The notes beneath the pieces are model-generated. The model was not told where the DNA came from and made no database searches. It was given only the letters and a program-made list of their open reading frames with translations. A stretch of 64,000 nt of DNA from Persicirhabdus sediminis (lineage in GTDB: Bacteria; Verrucomicrobiota; Verrucomicrobiia; Verrucomicrobiales; Akkermansiaceae): contig NZ_JAENIM010000041.1 of the NCBI RefSeq assembly GCF_016595495.1, positions 152,463 through 216,462 on the forward strand, given 5' to 3'. The translations under genes and the position numbers were made by a program. How positions within the stretch are numbered: the first letter of the stretch is position 1; each line of letters starts with the position of its first letter. Below, one piece after another: positions 33,909 through 42,758 of this stretch.

Positions 33909-35264
33909 TTAGTAGGCTTTGCCCAGTGCTAGGGCTAGTGAAACACGATTTTTTGCGCGTGCTGCGCGCAGTTGGATGACTTGTTCTTCGGTATTGAAAA
34001 CTGTGCGCTGGGTGATGAGCAGTTGGAGGATGTCCACCAGTCCGTCTTCGTATTCGCGCATGGTTTTTTCTTCAGCTCGTTTGGCGGCGGTGAGTGCCTG
34101 CTCGGTGGCGCTTAGCTGGCTGGCGAGGTAGCGTTCGCTGCCGAGTGCGTTTTCCACTTCGCGAAAGGCTGATAATACAGTGCTTTGGTAGCTGAAGTAG
34201 GCCTGCTCAGCACGGGCTGCGGAGGCGCCTAACTCAGCGCGTCGTTGGCCAGCATCAAACAGTGGCGCGGCAAAATTTCCAGCTACTGACCAAACGCTGA
34301 ATCCTGATTTTGCTAGATCGCTCAGGCTGTTGCTATTTTGCCCTCCGCTGGCAGTTAGTGTGAAGCTAGGAAAGAGGTCGGCATAGGCTACATTGACACG
34401 CTCGTCGGTGGCGACAATGGCCTGATAGGCGGCTACAATATCTGGGCGGTTGAGCATGACGTCTGAGGGAATGCCTGCTTTGACACTGCGTCTGAGAGAG
34501 GGCAGCTTTGCTTTGGCTGTGAGACTTGCGTCTGGGTAGCTGCCGGTGAGAACACGTACGTTTCTAGCGGCTTGATCGCGCAGGTTTCGCTGGCTTTCTA
34601 GTGATGACTTGGAGCTCAGGGTTTCGGTTTTTGCTAGGTCGACGTCAGCGAGCCCACCGGTGCCGTGAACAAATCGGTTGTCGACGAGCTTCTCGGTGGT
34701 TTGAAAACTTTGATAGCGACGTGTTGCTAGATCGACGCTTTGTTCAGCTGATGCGAGGTCAAACCACGCCTGCATGGTTTGAGCGGCGATGGATTGTTTG
34801 GCTGCTTCGTAGCTGGCGGCTGTGCTGTAATAATCTGCAGCGCTGGCACGTGAGCCGGAGCGGATTTTCCCCCAGATGTCTACTTCCCAGCTGGCATCTA
34901 ACGTGGCATTGAGTTGATTGTTAGTTCCAAGGCCCATGTCTTGTCGGGCTCCTCCCACATTAGCGCTGAGGCTGGGGAGAAGTGGCGCGTTTGCCTTGGT
35001 CATATTAAATGATGACTCATCTAACCTAGCAAGGCTGGTGCGCAGGTCTGGGTTATTTTTCACCGCTTGCTGGACGATGCTATCGAGCGTGGAATCGCGA
35101 AATACCTTGCTGAGTGAGTCTACCAGCTCGGGTGTTGGAGGTTGTTTGGCATCAAATTTTCCAGCTGTGATTGATTGCTGGCTGGCTGGTGCGAGTGCGT
35201 CTGGTTTGGTAACGCAGCCAGAGATGATGAATGCTGAGCTTAAAGTTAGGGTTAGGATTCTCAT
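33909..35264 (-). CDS. Outer-membrane efflux lipoprotein (NodT/TolC family)
   Basis: The 451-residue protein has a lipoprotein signal ending IISGC (Cys17) and the two-fold TolC-type repeat. Repeat one begins DSIVQQAVKNNPDLRTSLARL, and repeat two contains NRPDIVAAYQAIVATDERVNVAYADLFPSFTLTASGG, the NodT-family signature. The long Ala/Gln-rich helices fit the periplasmic tunnel. It is the exit duct for the RND pump in the same operon and starts four bp after the tetR stop codon. Confidence 0.93.
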   Translation of the reverse strand: MRILTLTLSSAFIISGCVTKPDALAPASQQSITAGKFDAKQPPTPELVDSLSKVFRDSTLDSIVQQAVKNNPDLRTSLARLDESSFNMTKANAPLLPSLSANVGGARQDMGLGTNNQLNATLDASWEVDIWGKIRSGSRASAADYYSTAASYEAAKQSIAAQTMQAWFDLASAEQSVDLATRRYQSFQTTEKLVDNRFVHGTGGLADVDLAKTETLSSKSSLESQRNLRDQAARNVRVLTGSYPDASLTAKAKLPSLRRSVKAGIPSDVMLNRPDIVAAYQAIVATDERVNVAYADLFPSFTLTASGGQNSNSLSDLAKSGFSVWSVAGNFAAPLFDAGQRRAELGASAARAEQAYFSYQSTVLSAFREVENALGSERYLASQLSATEQALTAAKRAEEKTMREYEDGLVDILQLLITQRTVFNTEEQVIQLRAARAKNRVSLALALGKAY

Positions 35265-35268
35265 GCGA

Positions 35269-35901
35269 CTAGTTGGATTTTGCGATGCTTGCTATCTGGT
35301 TGATGCCAGCTAGGGCAAATTGGTATTGCTGCTCTATCATGTCGTCGATGTCTTGAGTGCTTGGGGTGTCTGGGAAAACATTTTTAAGCATGCGAGCTTT
35401 GTGAAGTGGGAATAGGCAGAGGCCCACGGTGCTCATTTTAGTTAGCTGGATTTGCACTTCAGATGCGTGGGTCATTTCAGTAATGATTTGATGAAGCAGA
35501 TCACCTTCGGCTTGTTGGATTTCTTCAAAAATCACTGCGTGAGGGGCATCTTGACGCGTTCCTTCGTGGCTCATGATACGGGCAAAATGGCCCGCTTCGC
35601 CTTTGTCAAAGTGGCGCTTGATCAATGAACTCATGAAAATGCGTAGTCGCTCTTCGATGCTGAAGTTTTCATCTGGGGCTGGGGCCACGGGGTAGTGTTT
35701 TTTGACCAAATCTAGCGCGCGCCTCATGGCCATGCGAAAGAGCTTCTCTTTGGAGCCAAAGTGGTAGTTTACTGCGGCAATGTTTGCCTCAGCTCGTTCG
35801 CAAATATCAGCCACCGTGGTATCGCGGTATCCGTGTTCCGCAAAGGCCTCTACCGCACAGCGGATCAGTCGATCTTTGGTTTTTTCTGCTGCCATGGGCA
35901 T
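35269..35901 (-). CDS. TetR-family repressor with DUF1956/CecR-type C-terminal domain
   Basis: The 210-residue protein has an N-terminal TetR helix-turn-helix (residues 8-58; RDTTVADICERAEANIAAVNYHFGSKEKLF) and a CecR/YbiH-like ligand domain (MRRALDLVKKHYPVAP, ARIMSHEG). It is the first gene of the efflux operon and lies directly downstream of a perfect 28-bp palindrome, so it very probably represses its own operon until a pump substrate binds. ATG at 35901 or 35895 are both possible. Confidence 0.93.
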   Translation of the reverse strand: MPMAAEKTKDRLIRCAVEAFAEHGYRDTTVADICERAEANIAAVNYHFGSKEKLFRMAMRRALDLVKKHYPVAPAPDENFSIEERLRIFMSSLIKRHFDKGEAGHFARIMSHEGTRQDAPHAVIFEEIQQAEGDLLHQIITEMTHASEVQIQLTKMSTVGLCLFPLHKARMLKNVFPDTPSTQDIDDMIEQQYQFALAGINQIASIAKSN

Positions 35902-35920
35902 ATCCGTACGCTAGCTTCAA

Positions 35921-35961
35921 ATATATGCAAATGAAAATTTCAAATGAAGATTTGAAATTTT
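35921..35961 (-). promoter_or_regulatory. Candidate TetR operator and promoter of the efflux operon
   Basis: AAAATTTCAAAT (35934-35945) and ATTTGAAATTTT (35950-35961) form a perfect 12-bp inverted repeat around four bases. On the minus strand a TTCATT box and a TATATT box 17 bp apart overlap the palindrome and lead to the repressor start. The position, 33 bp from the repressor start codon, fits self-repression. Confidence 0.7.
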
Positions 35962-36037
35962 GATTTCATTCAATTTATCATACTGTTTTTCAATGAACTA
36001 GGTCATTTTATGCCTTATAAATGTGGTTGACTAATTT

Positions 36038-36074
36038 TATGCACGTCATACATGTTGGTACCTGCACGTGCATA
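36038..36074 (+). promoter_or_regulatory. Inverted repeat upstream of the PTS EIIA gene
   Basis: TATGCACGT (36038-36046) and ACGTGCATA (36066-36074) form a perfect 9-bp inverted repeat with 19 bp between. The right arm is itself part of TGCACGTGCA, a palindrome. It lies 92 bp before the EIIA start and may be a regulator site; no regulator is assigned. Confidence 0.4.
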
Positions 36075-36165
36075 ATTTAATGATTTCTGTCGCTCCATCA
36101 GCTTAGGATGGAACGAGGGAAGGCTTGCAAATTGTGACAAACAGGATATTGACCCCTCCAGCCTC

Positions 36166-36645
36166 ATGAAATTAGCAAGTTTACTTACACCTGCTCAGGT
36201 GATCCTAGATCTCAGAAGTGAAGATCACATGGATTCCATCGTTGAGCTCGTCGACCACCTGATCAGCAACGATTTAATTGATGTGGAGATCCGCGAGGAA
36301 GTGCTCCAGTCACTAAAAGATCGTGAAGACCAGATCAGCACGGGTATCGGCTACGGCGTTGCCATTCCACATGCCTTTTCTGACAACGTTGATAAGGTGA
36401 CCGCTGTGTTCGGTCGCTCTAAATCAGGCATTGATTTTGAGTCATTAGACAATGCGCCTGTGAATTTCATCGTGCTCTTTGTGGTTCCACGCAAAGATTA
36501 CAACATGCACCTGCAGACATTGGCGGCAATTGCCAAGATGTTTAATAACTGCGAAGTGCGCCAGCAGCTGGCTGATGCCGAAGACGTTGAAGCGATCCTT
36601 GAGATCTTTGCTTCACGTCCATCTCGCATCCACAGCGAGTGCTAA
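36166..36645 (+). CDS. PTS EIIA-domain protein, fructose/nitrogen-regulatory type (PtsN-like)
   Basis: The 159-residue cytoplasmic protein has the EIIA-fructose fold with the phosphorylatable His69 in GVAIPHAFSDNV. The preceding ISTGIGYG and following AVFGRSKSGIDFESLDNAPVNFIVLFVVP are family hallmarks. With no EIIB/EIIC neighbour, a regulatory PtsN-like role is more likely than sugar uptake. It stands 88 bp upstream of argS in the same direction. Confidence 0.9.
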   Translation: MKLASLLTPAQVILDLRSEDHMDSIVELVDHLISNDLIDVEIREEVLQSLKDREDQISTGIGYGVAIPHAFSDNVDKVTAVFGRSKSGIDFESLDNAPVNFIVLFVVPRKDYNMHLQTLAAIAKMFNNCEVRQQLADAEDVEAILEIFASRPSRIHSEC

Positions 36646-36733
36646 AATTTTTTCGTGCTGGCTTGTCGACGTCCGACAGCCAGCTGACGGCCAATGATTT
36701 GGCCGCTTTTGATTATTTTTCATCCAGACGACT

Positions 36734-38446
36734 ATGTTGATATGTGAACTCGAAAAGCGCCTAGCGGGTGCTTTGGAACGTGTGGGGGTAGAGTTACCCG
36801 AGGGAATGACAGTGCAAATTTCACCAGCGGCGGATTTACGCTTTGGCGACTATCAGAGCAATACCGCCATGGTATTGGCTAAGCGCGTACGAACCAACCC
36901 ACGTGAGCTGGCGACCAAAGTGGTTGATGCGCTCGAGCTGGATGGCCTAGCTGAGGCTGACATTGCAGGTCCTGGATTCATTAACTTCAAGATCACTCCG
37001 CAAACATGGAGTGAGCGCGTAGCTGGATTGCTTTCTGACGATCGTCTCGGGGTACCTGAGATTGAGGAAAAGCAGACTGTGGTGCTTGATTTCTCAGCGC
37101 CTAACGTGGCCAAGCCAATGCACGTTGGCCACATCCGCTCAACCATCATTGGTGATTCGCTGATGCGCATCGCTCGTTTCCTCGGATACAAAGTGATCAC
37201 CGATAACCATATTGGTGACTGGGGCACGCAGTTTGGCATGATCATTCATGGCTGGAAAACAGTGCTCAATGAAGATGATCTGCAGGCCGACCCAGTGGCT
37301 GAGCTGCTGCGTGTTTACCGCTCGGTCAATGCCAAGTGCGGCGAAGATGAAAGCGTGCGCGACACCTGCAAAGAAGAGCTGGTGAAACTGCAAGCTGGTG
37401 ATGAGGAAAACCTCAAGATCTGGCAGCGCTGTGTAGAACTCTCCAAGCAGGGGCTGCAAGGCATCTATGATAGACTCGATGTGAGCTTTGACTTCTGGTA
37501 CGGTGAGAGTTTCTACAATGATAGACTCGCGCCGCTGGTAGAAGACATGATTGCTAGCGGCACAGCTCGCGAGAGCGACGGCGCCATTTGCGTATTCTTT
37601 GATGCTGATAGCAAGCTCGCTGAGCAGCCAACGATTATTCGTAAGGCTGACGGTGGATTCCTCTACTCAACGACCGATCTAGCAACCATCGACTTCCGCG
37701 TAGAAGAATGGAATGCAGACCAAATCTGGTACGTTGTTGGAGCTCCTCAGCAGTTGCATTTCCAGCAAATTTTTGAAGCCACCAGAATGCGTGGTCAGAA
37801 TCCTAACATGCAGCACATCGCCTTTGGTTCTATCCTTGGCGAAGATCGTAAGCTGATGAAAACTCGCTCTGGGGACAACGTCCAGCTGGTAGATGTGCTC
37901 GACGAGGCAATCGTGCGTGCACGTGCTGCTATCGAAGCTAAAAATCCAGACCTCGAAGGTGAGGAGAAGGAAGAAGTCGCTAGAATCGTTGGGCTTGGCG
38001 CGGTGAAATTTGCCGAGCTCTCACAGCACCGCATGACTGATTATGTATTCAGCTGGGATAAGATGTTAGCCCTGCAAGGCGATACCGCTCCTTACCTCCA
38101 GTACAGCTACGTTCGTGTGCGCTCTATCTTCCGCAAGCTGGAAGATGGCCATCAGCTAGATCCAGCGGCTGTGTCCGTTAGTGAGCCAGCTGAAATCCAC
38201 CTCGCGCGCACGCTGCTGAAGTTTGGTGAAACCGTACCAATCTTGCTAGATGATTTCCGCCCGAACTTGCTAGCTAACTACCTGCTCGAGCTAGCCAAGG
38301 CATTCCATTCATTCTTCGAGGCATGCCCAGTGCTCAAATCAGAAGGTGATGTGCAGATGACACGTCTTGTTCTCTGTGAGCTCACCAGCCAAGTATTGGT
38401 GAAAGGACTTGGGTTGCTAGGCATCCAAGTGCCTGAGCGCATGTAG
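36734..38446 (+). CDS. argS: Arginyl-tRNA synthetase
   Basis: The 570-residue class I synthetase has an N-terminal additional domain (residues 1-115), APNVAKPMHVGHIRSTIIGD with the HIGH-type HVGH, GDWGTQFGM, and a degenerate KMSKS loop (EDRKLMKTRSGD). The DALR anticodon domain ends in a typical GLGLLGIQVPERM. It charges tRNA-Arg. Length is typical and an efficient terminator follows. Confidence 0.97.
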   Translation: MLICELEKRLAGALERVGVELPEGMTVQISPAADLRFGDYQSNTAMVLAKRVRTNPRELATKVVDALELDGLAEADIAGPGFINFKITPQTWSERVAGLLSDDRLGVPEIEEKQTVVLDFSAPNVAKPMHVGHIRSTIIGDSLMRIARFLGYKVITDNHIGDWGTQFGMIIHGWKTVLNEDDLQADPVAELLRVYRSVNAKCGEDESVRDTCKEELVKLQAGDEENLKIWQRCVELSKQGLQGIYDRLDVSFDFWYGESFYNDRLAPLVEDMIASGTARESDGAICVFFDADSKLAEQPTIIRKADGGFLYSTTDLATIDFRVEEWNADQIWYVVGAPQQLHFQQIFEATRMRGQNPNMQHIAFGSILGEDRKLMKTRSGDNVQLVDVLDEAIVRARAAIEAKNPDLEGEEKEEVARIVGLGAVKFAELSQHRMTDYVFSWDKMLALQGDTAPYLQYSYVRVRSIFRKLEDGHQLDPAAVSVSEPAEIHLARTLLKFGETVPILLDDFRPNLLANYLLELAKAFHSFFEACPVLKSEGDVQMTRLVLCELTSQVLVKGLGLLGIQVPERM

Positions 38447-38471
38447 TCGACTTGACTAACTTACTTTTAGG

Positions 38472-38501
38472 ATAGCGGGCCAGCTGGCCCGCTATTTTTT
38501 T
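38472..38501 (+). terminator. Intrinsic terminator of argS
   Basis: The perfect palindrome ATAGCGGGCC-AGCTGGCCCGCTAT is followed by seven T. Its loop region is CAGCTG, again carrying AGCTGG/CCAGCT. Confidence 0.9.
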
Positions 38502-38598
38502 GAGCATTTCTAGCGAGGACAGGTGATCTACAGTACATCTAATCTAGCGGACTTGGTTATTGTCAGCGTGGACTGGCTATGCTTTAAATCATCTCTAT

Positions 38599-39498
38599 AT
38601 GAGCATCTTAAGAGCTGTGTTAATCGTTTGTTGTTTTGTTCTATTTGATGTTGCTGATGCTGCGAGCCAAATGAATGAGCTAGATGATTCGGCAAAATCA
38701 TCTGAAAAGACAGTGACTGTGGCGGTACCCATCAATGTGACAGAGGATGACTTAATGACAGAGGACGCCTTAATGCTTGAGATGAATAAATTCTCGTCAC
38801 ATTTTAACACTGATGAGGAAGCGGTGAAGCTGCGTGTCAGAAAATTGATAGAGCAGAGGGTGGCGGAGTTAAAAAAGACAGGTAAGTCATCGTTCACTGA
38901 TGTTGAAATCGAGAGCTTTGTTGACGCAGCATGCGCCGAGAGTATCAAGCAGCTCAAGGTTTCATTGAGTGGGCCAAAAGTCATTACGGATAAAAAGCCA
39001 GCTGAGGATATTTTACAGGCGATGGAGGAAATGAACCCTCGCTTGCAGATGCGCTCTAGTTTTCAAGAGATTGAGCATGATGGCAGAAAGTTCTTAGCTT
39101 GGACTGAGATGAAAAAGGTGCGCTGTATACCGCTGCAGCCCAAAAAGGTATCTAGCAAATTGACTTATCGAGCTACAGTCACCTTAGGAGAAGAGTTTAT
39201 GGAAGGAATGTTAGGTCAGCTAAGCTATAAAGTGGAGGCTGCAGCTAAGATGGAAATCAGCCTGAAGCTGCGCTACTGTGCACCTGGTCATCCATCTCCT
39301 GTTGGCGCGAAGAAGGCTCAGGCGTCAGCCATTCCTTATTTTGCATGCTCTGCTACAGTTGTTCGTGATGGCGGTGACGTGGTGAAATTTGGCATCAATC
39401 AGTATCCATCTGTTATTCCCTTCGATGTCAGTTTTATGCGCGTCAGGGGGACATTTGTAGCGGGTGACGATAGCTTCAATGCTCCGCCGAATGACTAA
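38599..39498 (+). CDS. Secreted protein of unknown function
   Basis: The protein has 299 residues from the ATG at 38599 (a 13-residue longer start is less likely). A clear signal peptide (SILRAVLIVCCFVLFDVADAA) is followed by an acidic helical region (TEDDLMTEDALMLEMNKF...; Glu/Lys-rich to about 140). A more beta-like second half follows, with two or three scattered cysteines (RCIPLQP, RYCAPGHP, FACSATV). No family was recognised. It stands alone behind the argS terminator at the start of the accessory stretch. Confidence 0.6.
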   Translation: MSILRAVLIVCCFVLFDVADAASQMNELDDSAKSSEKTVTVAVPINVTEDDLMTEDALMLEMNKFSSHFNTDEEAVKLRVRKLIEQRVAELKKTGKSSFTDVEIESFVDAACAESIKQLKVSLSGPKVITDKKPAEDILQAMEEMNPRLQMRSSFQEIEHDGRKFLAWTEMKKVRCIPLQPKKVSSKLTYRATVTLGEEFMEGMLGQLSYKVEAAAKMEISLKLRYCAPGHPSPVGAKKAQASAIPYFACSATVVRDGGDVVKFGINQYPSVIPFDVSFMRVRGTFVAGDDSFNAPPND

Positions 39499-39520
39499 AC
39501 GTCGGAATAATTATACTAAC

Positions 39521-39628
39521 ATGGATAAGGAGATAGACCTTGGACCTCTCGGGCTTTTTAAGTTCTCGAGAAAAGATGTTACCTATAAGGGAGTTAAGAC
39601 TTTCACCATAGAGCAACCCTTATGTTAG
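39521..39628 (+). CDS. Possible 35-residue small protein
   Basis: ATG at 39521, 23 bp after the previous stop, opens a frame starting MDKEIDLGPLGLFKFSRKD and ending FTIEQPLC. No family is recognised. It could be the remnant of a larger gene or a random frame. Confidence 0.2.
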   Translation: MDKEIDLGPLGLFKFSRKDVTYKGVKTFTIEQPLC

Positions 39629-39651
39629 CTGACTTCAATAATTAAGAAACT

Positions 39652-40329
39652 ATGAAAAAAATAATATTCTCGTTAATTTTGATAACAGCTATCATTATAG
39701 CTAACATCTATTTTTGGAACCCCTCCAAATTTGAGTACGAAGAATGTAAAATAGAAAACAAAACCATTGAGTGCAAATATCTAGAGTTCAGTCCACCATT
39801 AAAAATTAGTAGCATCTCAGGATTTGGAGCATCTTATGACAGTAAAGAATATCCACAATGGGTTCAGGCTATTCAATTTTCTTCTCCAGGATCGAAACTA
39901 AATGAAAGTTTTGATCAGTCATTTTTTGTTAACTATAGTGAGCAGAGGACTAATCAAATTATAGAGGACTGGCCTGGCCAAGTAGAAGCATTGAGAAACT
40001 TCGCTGAGCGCCTTAGAGAAATCAATAAAGATAATGAAGAAGCATTGTGGCAATCACTCGATGGTTTATTATTTGCGAAATCTGACGGCAAAGAATATCT
40101 CCTCATTTCAAAAAGAAATGAAAGTGGCACTCTAACTAAGACGAAGCTCCTCATTAAAAACGAAGTGAAAATTCTTGATATGGAAATGGAAAAAGTCCCT
40201 GCCATTATTTCAGATGCTACAAGCCATCTAGATGAAATAATTGCACAGCTAAAATCCACTGAATCAGGATTTCTCAAATATGATAAAGATCCATTCGCGT
40301 GGCAAATAGATTGGCAAGCAGAGAACTAA
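39652..40329 (+). CDS. Membrane-anchored protein of unknown function (AT-rich)
   Basis: The 225-residue protein has an N-terminal helix (KKIIFSLILITAIIIANIYFW, residues 2-22) serving as anchor or signal. A mixed domain with Cys32 and Cys41 follows (EECKIENKTIECKYLEF), then a Lys/Glu-rich helical part. Base composition is clearly more AT-rich than its neighbours, and codons such as ATA and AAA are frequent, which suggests recent transfer. I recognise no family. Confidence 0.55.
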   Translation: MKKIIFSLILITAIIIANIYFWNPSKFEYEECKIENKTIECKYLEFSPPLKISSISGFGASYDSKEYPQWVQAIQFSSPGSKLNESFDQSFFVNYSEQRTNQIIEDWPGQVEALRNFAERLREINKDNEEALWQSLDGLLFAKSDGKEYLLISKRNESGTLTKTKLLIKNEVKILDMEMEKVPAIISDATSHLDEIIAQLKSTESGFLKYDKDPFAWQIDWQAEN

Positions 40330-40645
40330 TTACATAAAATACTCGCTAACTCTACCTCCCCCAAAAAAAAGAAAAGAATCTAGGTTTAGGGGATCGGCTC
40401 CTCTGTAACTCTCTTGTGGCTAACTGCTTGGGTCGGGTTGATTCCTTCCACGTTTTATAAGACAGACAAACTAATCGATAGAAGGCGATTTCGGGCTAGA
40501 CGCCTAGCTATTAGCTCAGATTGGGCTGTAGTCGTGCTTGTTTGTGTTTTTGTGCATGGTCGCCAATCCGTGGCTGGCTGGAGCTGACTCTGATCATTAC
40601 GCTTTTGGCCTACTTTCAGCAGGCTGATTTCTTTTTGCGTTTATC

Positions 40646-40698
40646 CTAGGGCTGAAGCCCTGGGCTTTGTTCTTATGGACCTTCGGCCCAGTGGGTTA
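40646..40698 (+). repeat. REP-like hairpin element
   Basis: It contains GGGCTGAAGCCC, then TGGGCTTTGTTCTTATGGACC and TTCGGCCCAGTGGG. On the opposite strand the pieces AGAACAAAGCCCA, GGCTTCAGCC and CCACTGGGCC recur at 57013-57040 and 57097-57104. Confidence 0.55.
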
Positions 40699-40839
40699 GG
40701 CTGCGCGTGTGATTGATAAATTCGGTTCTAACGGTCTGTAGCGCGGTCGGTTGATGGACGGTCGCCACTGCGTGGCTAGCTGGCGGGGCTGGTCCAGCTG
40801 GTGTTTGGTCTAGTTGATGATGAAATGGATGTTTTCCGA

Positions 40840-40879
40840 ATGGGATAAAATTTGACAGTTATCCCATTTTGGATAAATT
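40840..40879 (+). promoter_or_regulatory. Promoter and candidate antitoxin operator of higBA
   Basis: ATGGGATAA (40840-40848) and TTATCCCAT (40859-40867) form a perfect inverted repeat. A consensus TTGACA (40852-40857) lies between its arms and a TAAATT (40874-40879) follows 16 bp later, nine bases before the toxin ATG. A repressor on the palindrome would cover the -35 box. Confidence 0.65.
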
Positions 40880-40887
40880 TCTTTTAG

Positions 40888-41208
40888 ATGATCGTTGAGT
40901 TCAAGTGCCGGCTGACGGAGAAGATATTTCTCTCACAGCGTCCGAAATTGACAAAAAAAGAAAGGTCGCAATTGGGAGGTTTGGATTTTCCTAAGGCACA
41001 TACTCGTTTGCGGGTGCTCAATGCGGTAGCCAACGAAGCGGAGCTAATGCTACCGCTGCATAGAATTCTACATTATCATCGGCTGCAAGGCTCCGAGTCA
41101 TACAGTATTGATGCTAATAGGAGGTCGGACCGATGGCGAATTGTTTTCTCTTGGCTAGATAAAAAAGAAGCAAAAATTAGCGCAGTGATTATTAAAGATA
41201 CTCATTGA
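40888..41208 (+). CDS. higB: HigB-type toxin (RelE/ParE superfamily)
   Basis: The 106-residue basic protein ends with SYSIDANRRSDRWRIVFSW...IKDTH, the HigB/killer-protein pattern with Arg/Trp in the active strand and a final TH. These toxins are ribosome-dependent mRNA endonucleases. The order toxin-first then antitoxin is the HigBA hallmark. The residues before RILHYHRLQG are longer than usual for HigB (about 92 residues in Proteus). Confidence 0.8.
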   Translation: MIVEFKCRLTEKIFLSQRPKLTKKERSQLGGLDFPKAHTRLRVLNAVANEAELMLPLHRILHYHRLQGSESYSIDANRRSDRWRIVFSWLDKKEAKISAVIIKDTH

Positions 41209-41247
41209 TACTGACTGGCGCATAAATCAATAAATCACACAAAGAAG

Positions 41248-41544
41248 ATGGATAATAAGCAAAGGGAAATTTCTCCAGCCGCAGATCACCTGCACGATGT
41301 GTTGGAGGGTATGGATTTGACGCAAACGAAGGCTGCAGAGATGTTAGGTGTTAAGCCATCAACGCTTAGTAACATACTCAATGGGCGTAAAAATATGTCA
41401 TTAGAGTTTTGCTGCCGTTTGGAATATGTCTTTGGCCTGAGGGCTTCGTTCTGGGCAAGCTTGGATACAGATTTTCGTTTAGCGCAATGCCAAGATGAAT
41501 TTACGAGCCGTGACCTCTCTGACTTGCAGCCGATGGTTAGCTAA
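41248..41544 (+). CDS. higA: HigA-type antitoxin with Xre helix-turn-helix
   Basis: The 98-residue protein has an HTH (residues 27-50; QTKAAEMLGVKPSTLSNILNGRK) and the HigA-type continuation MSLEFCCRLEYVFGLRASFWASLDTDFRLA. It would neutralise the toxin and repress the operon by binding the palindrome at 40840. It begins 39 bp after the toxin stop codon. Confidence 0.87.
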   Translation: MDNKQREISPAADHLHDVLEGMDLTQTKAAEMLGVKPSTLSNILNGRKNMSLEFCCRLEYVFGLRASFWASLDTDFRLAQCQDEFTSRDLSDLQPMVS

Positions 41545-41570
41545 TTCTAGCAACTTTGCTGCAGTATCAA

Positions 41571-41966
41571 TTAGCTTCCAGTTAGGATAATGATGATTAG
41601 GTAGATGGCTTCAGCGATGCAGCCGTAAACTAGCCACTTGGAGGGAGCTAGTTTGGTGTTAGCTGGCTCGCTATTGTATAAAACTCGCGATGCTCTGAGG
41701 TAGCAGTAGCTTAGAGGAGCAAGAAGGATGATGGCGAAGACGAGGCTGTGATGGGCAGCATAGTTCATCAATAGAATGAAGATGAAGATAGTTGTTGGCC
41801 CAAATAGACAGTCGCGTTTTTGCTGCTCTTTTTGTAGCTCGCGCTCTCTAGCAATAGCGTCTTTCTTCGCTACGAGGTGGTATTGATAAACCTGTCTTGT
41901 GATATGTCTTGTGATATAAAGAGTTTGCTTATGTGGATCAAACCGATATATTAACGGTTTCAACAC
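41571..41966 (-). CDS. Small membrane protein of unknown function
   Basis: The 131-residue protein has a basic cytoplasmic N-terminus with a coiled-coil stretch (AKKDAIARERELQKEQQKR), two close hydrophobic segments (about 58-90), and a third at the C-terminus (WLVYGCIAEAIYLIIIILTGS). No family is recognised. It converges with higA with a 26-bp gap. Confidence 0.5.
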   Translation of the reverse strand: MLKPLIYRFDPHKQTLYITRHITRQVYQYHLVAKKDAIARERELQKEQQKRDCLFGPTTIFIFILLMNYAAHHSLVFAIILLAPLSYCYLRASRVLYNSEPANTKLAPSKWLVYGCIAEAIYLIIIILTGS

Positions 41967-42045
41967 TTCGAGCTTACCTTACTCTAATCAAAGCTGATGT
42001 AGTTAGTGAAACGGAGGGGACTGATTTAATATTAAACAACGAGTA

Positions 42046-42609
42046 ATGAAAATAGGAATAGCGTTCTTTATAATTTTTTGCGCATCATTTGTAAGTAAGG
42101 CTTCAGAGTTAAGGTACGAGCCAATGACAAAAAGCCAGATCGAGGCAGTTGGAGAAGGTGTTGATGACCCCGTATTGAAGTGTTTGGCTTATGTAGATGA
42201 AGCTCAGAAATTAAGAAACAAAATTTCGCTAGATCTTCCTGATGTGTATACAAATTTACCGTTCCCTTCTCCATTTGTGAAATATTCGAGGCCTCTGAGA
42301 GCGTTGGAGGGTTTGAAAGGGGAGGCTAGAAGGTCTCTGTTGGATCAACTTGAAAAAGAGCATCAGGTAGCTGTACGTAAGAATAGAGAGGCCGCCGCTA
42401 TGAGAGAGGTTCAACAGTTAATGAATCTAGATGTCAGTTTGTTGCTAGATAATGCTAGGTCAATAGCTCATGGGCAATTACAAGGAGATTCTAAAAAACT
42501 AATTATATCAATCATTGAAAACATTGAACACCTCGAGATCAAGAGGAGGCGCGAGATCGACGAGGTGAGGAGTAATAATGGCAGAATGATTGATGCGACA
42601 AGTCAATGA
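42046..42609 (+). CDS. Secreted helical protein of unknown function
   Basis: The 187-residue protein has a signal peptide (KIGIAFFIIFCASFVSKASE) followed by an almost entirely helical, charged sequence rich in Glu, Arg and Leu (LRALEGLKGEARRSLLDQLEKEHQ...). No enzymatic motif was seen. It is a single gene in the accessory stretch. Confidence 0.5.
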   Translation: MKIGIAFFIIFCASFVSKASELRYEPMTKSQIEAVGEGVDDPVLKCLAYVDEAQKLRNKISLDLPDVYTNLPFPSPFVKYSRPLRALEGLKGEARRSLLDQLEKEHQVAVRKNREAAAMREVQQLMNLDVSLLLDNARSIAHGQLQGDSKKLIISIIENIEHLEIKRRREIDEVRSNNGRMIDATSQ

Positions 42610-42758
42610 GCTGGGTGCTCTTGAGAGGCTGAGTGCACAGCCTATCTTTACAGATGGGGTATAGTAGAGATTGAATTTTATGGTGAGCTAGGAAGAGCCT
42701 CTTTTTGTTGAACCAGCTGATTTGCGGTGAGAGATTAGTGCTGTTAGCTTGCAGGGTA

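Larger units (their letters stand above)
40330..40887. other. Intergenic region with REP-like fragments
   Basis: The 558-bp region holds no convincing gene. It contains two diverged copies of GGTCGCCA-N-T-N-CGTGGCT (about 40559 and 40751) and a hairpin element at 40646-40698. The last 50 bp hold the higBA promoter and operator. Confidence 0.55.
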
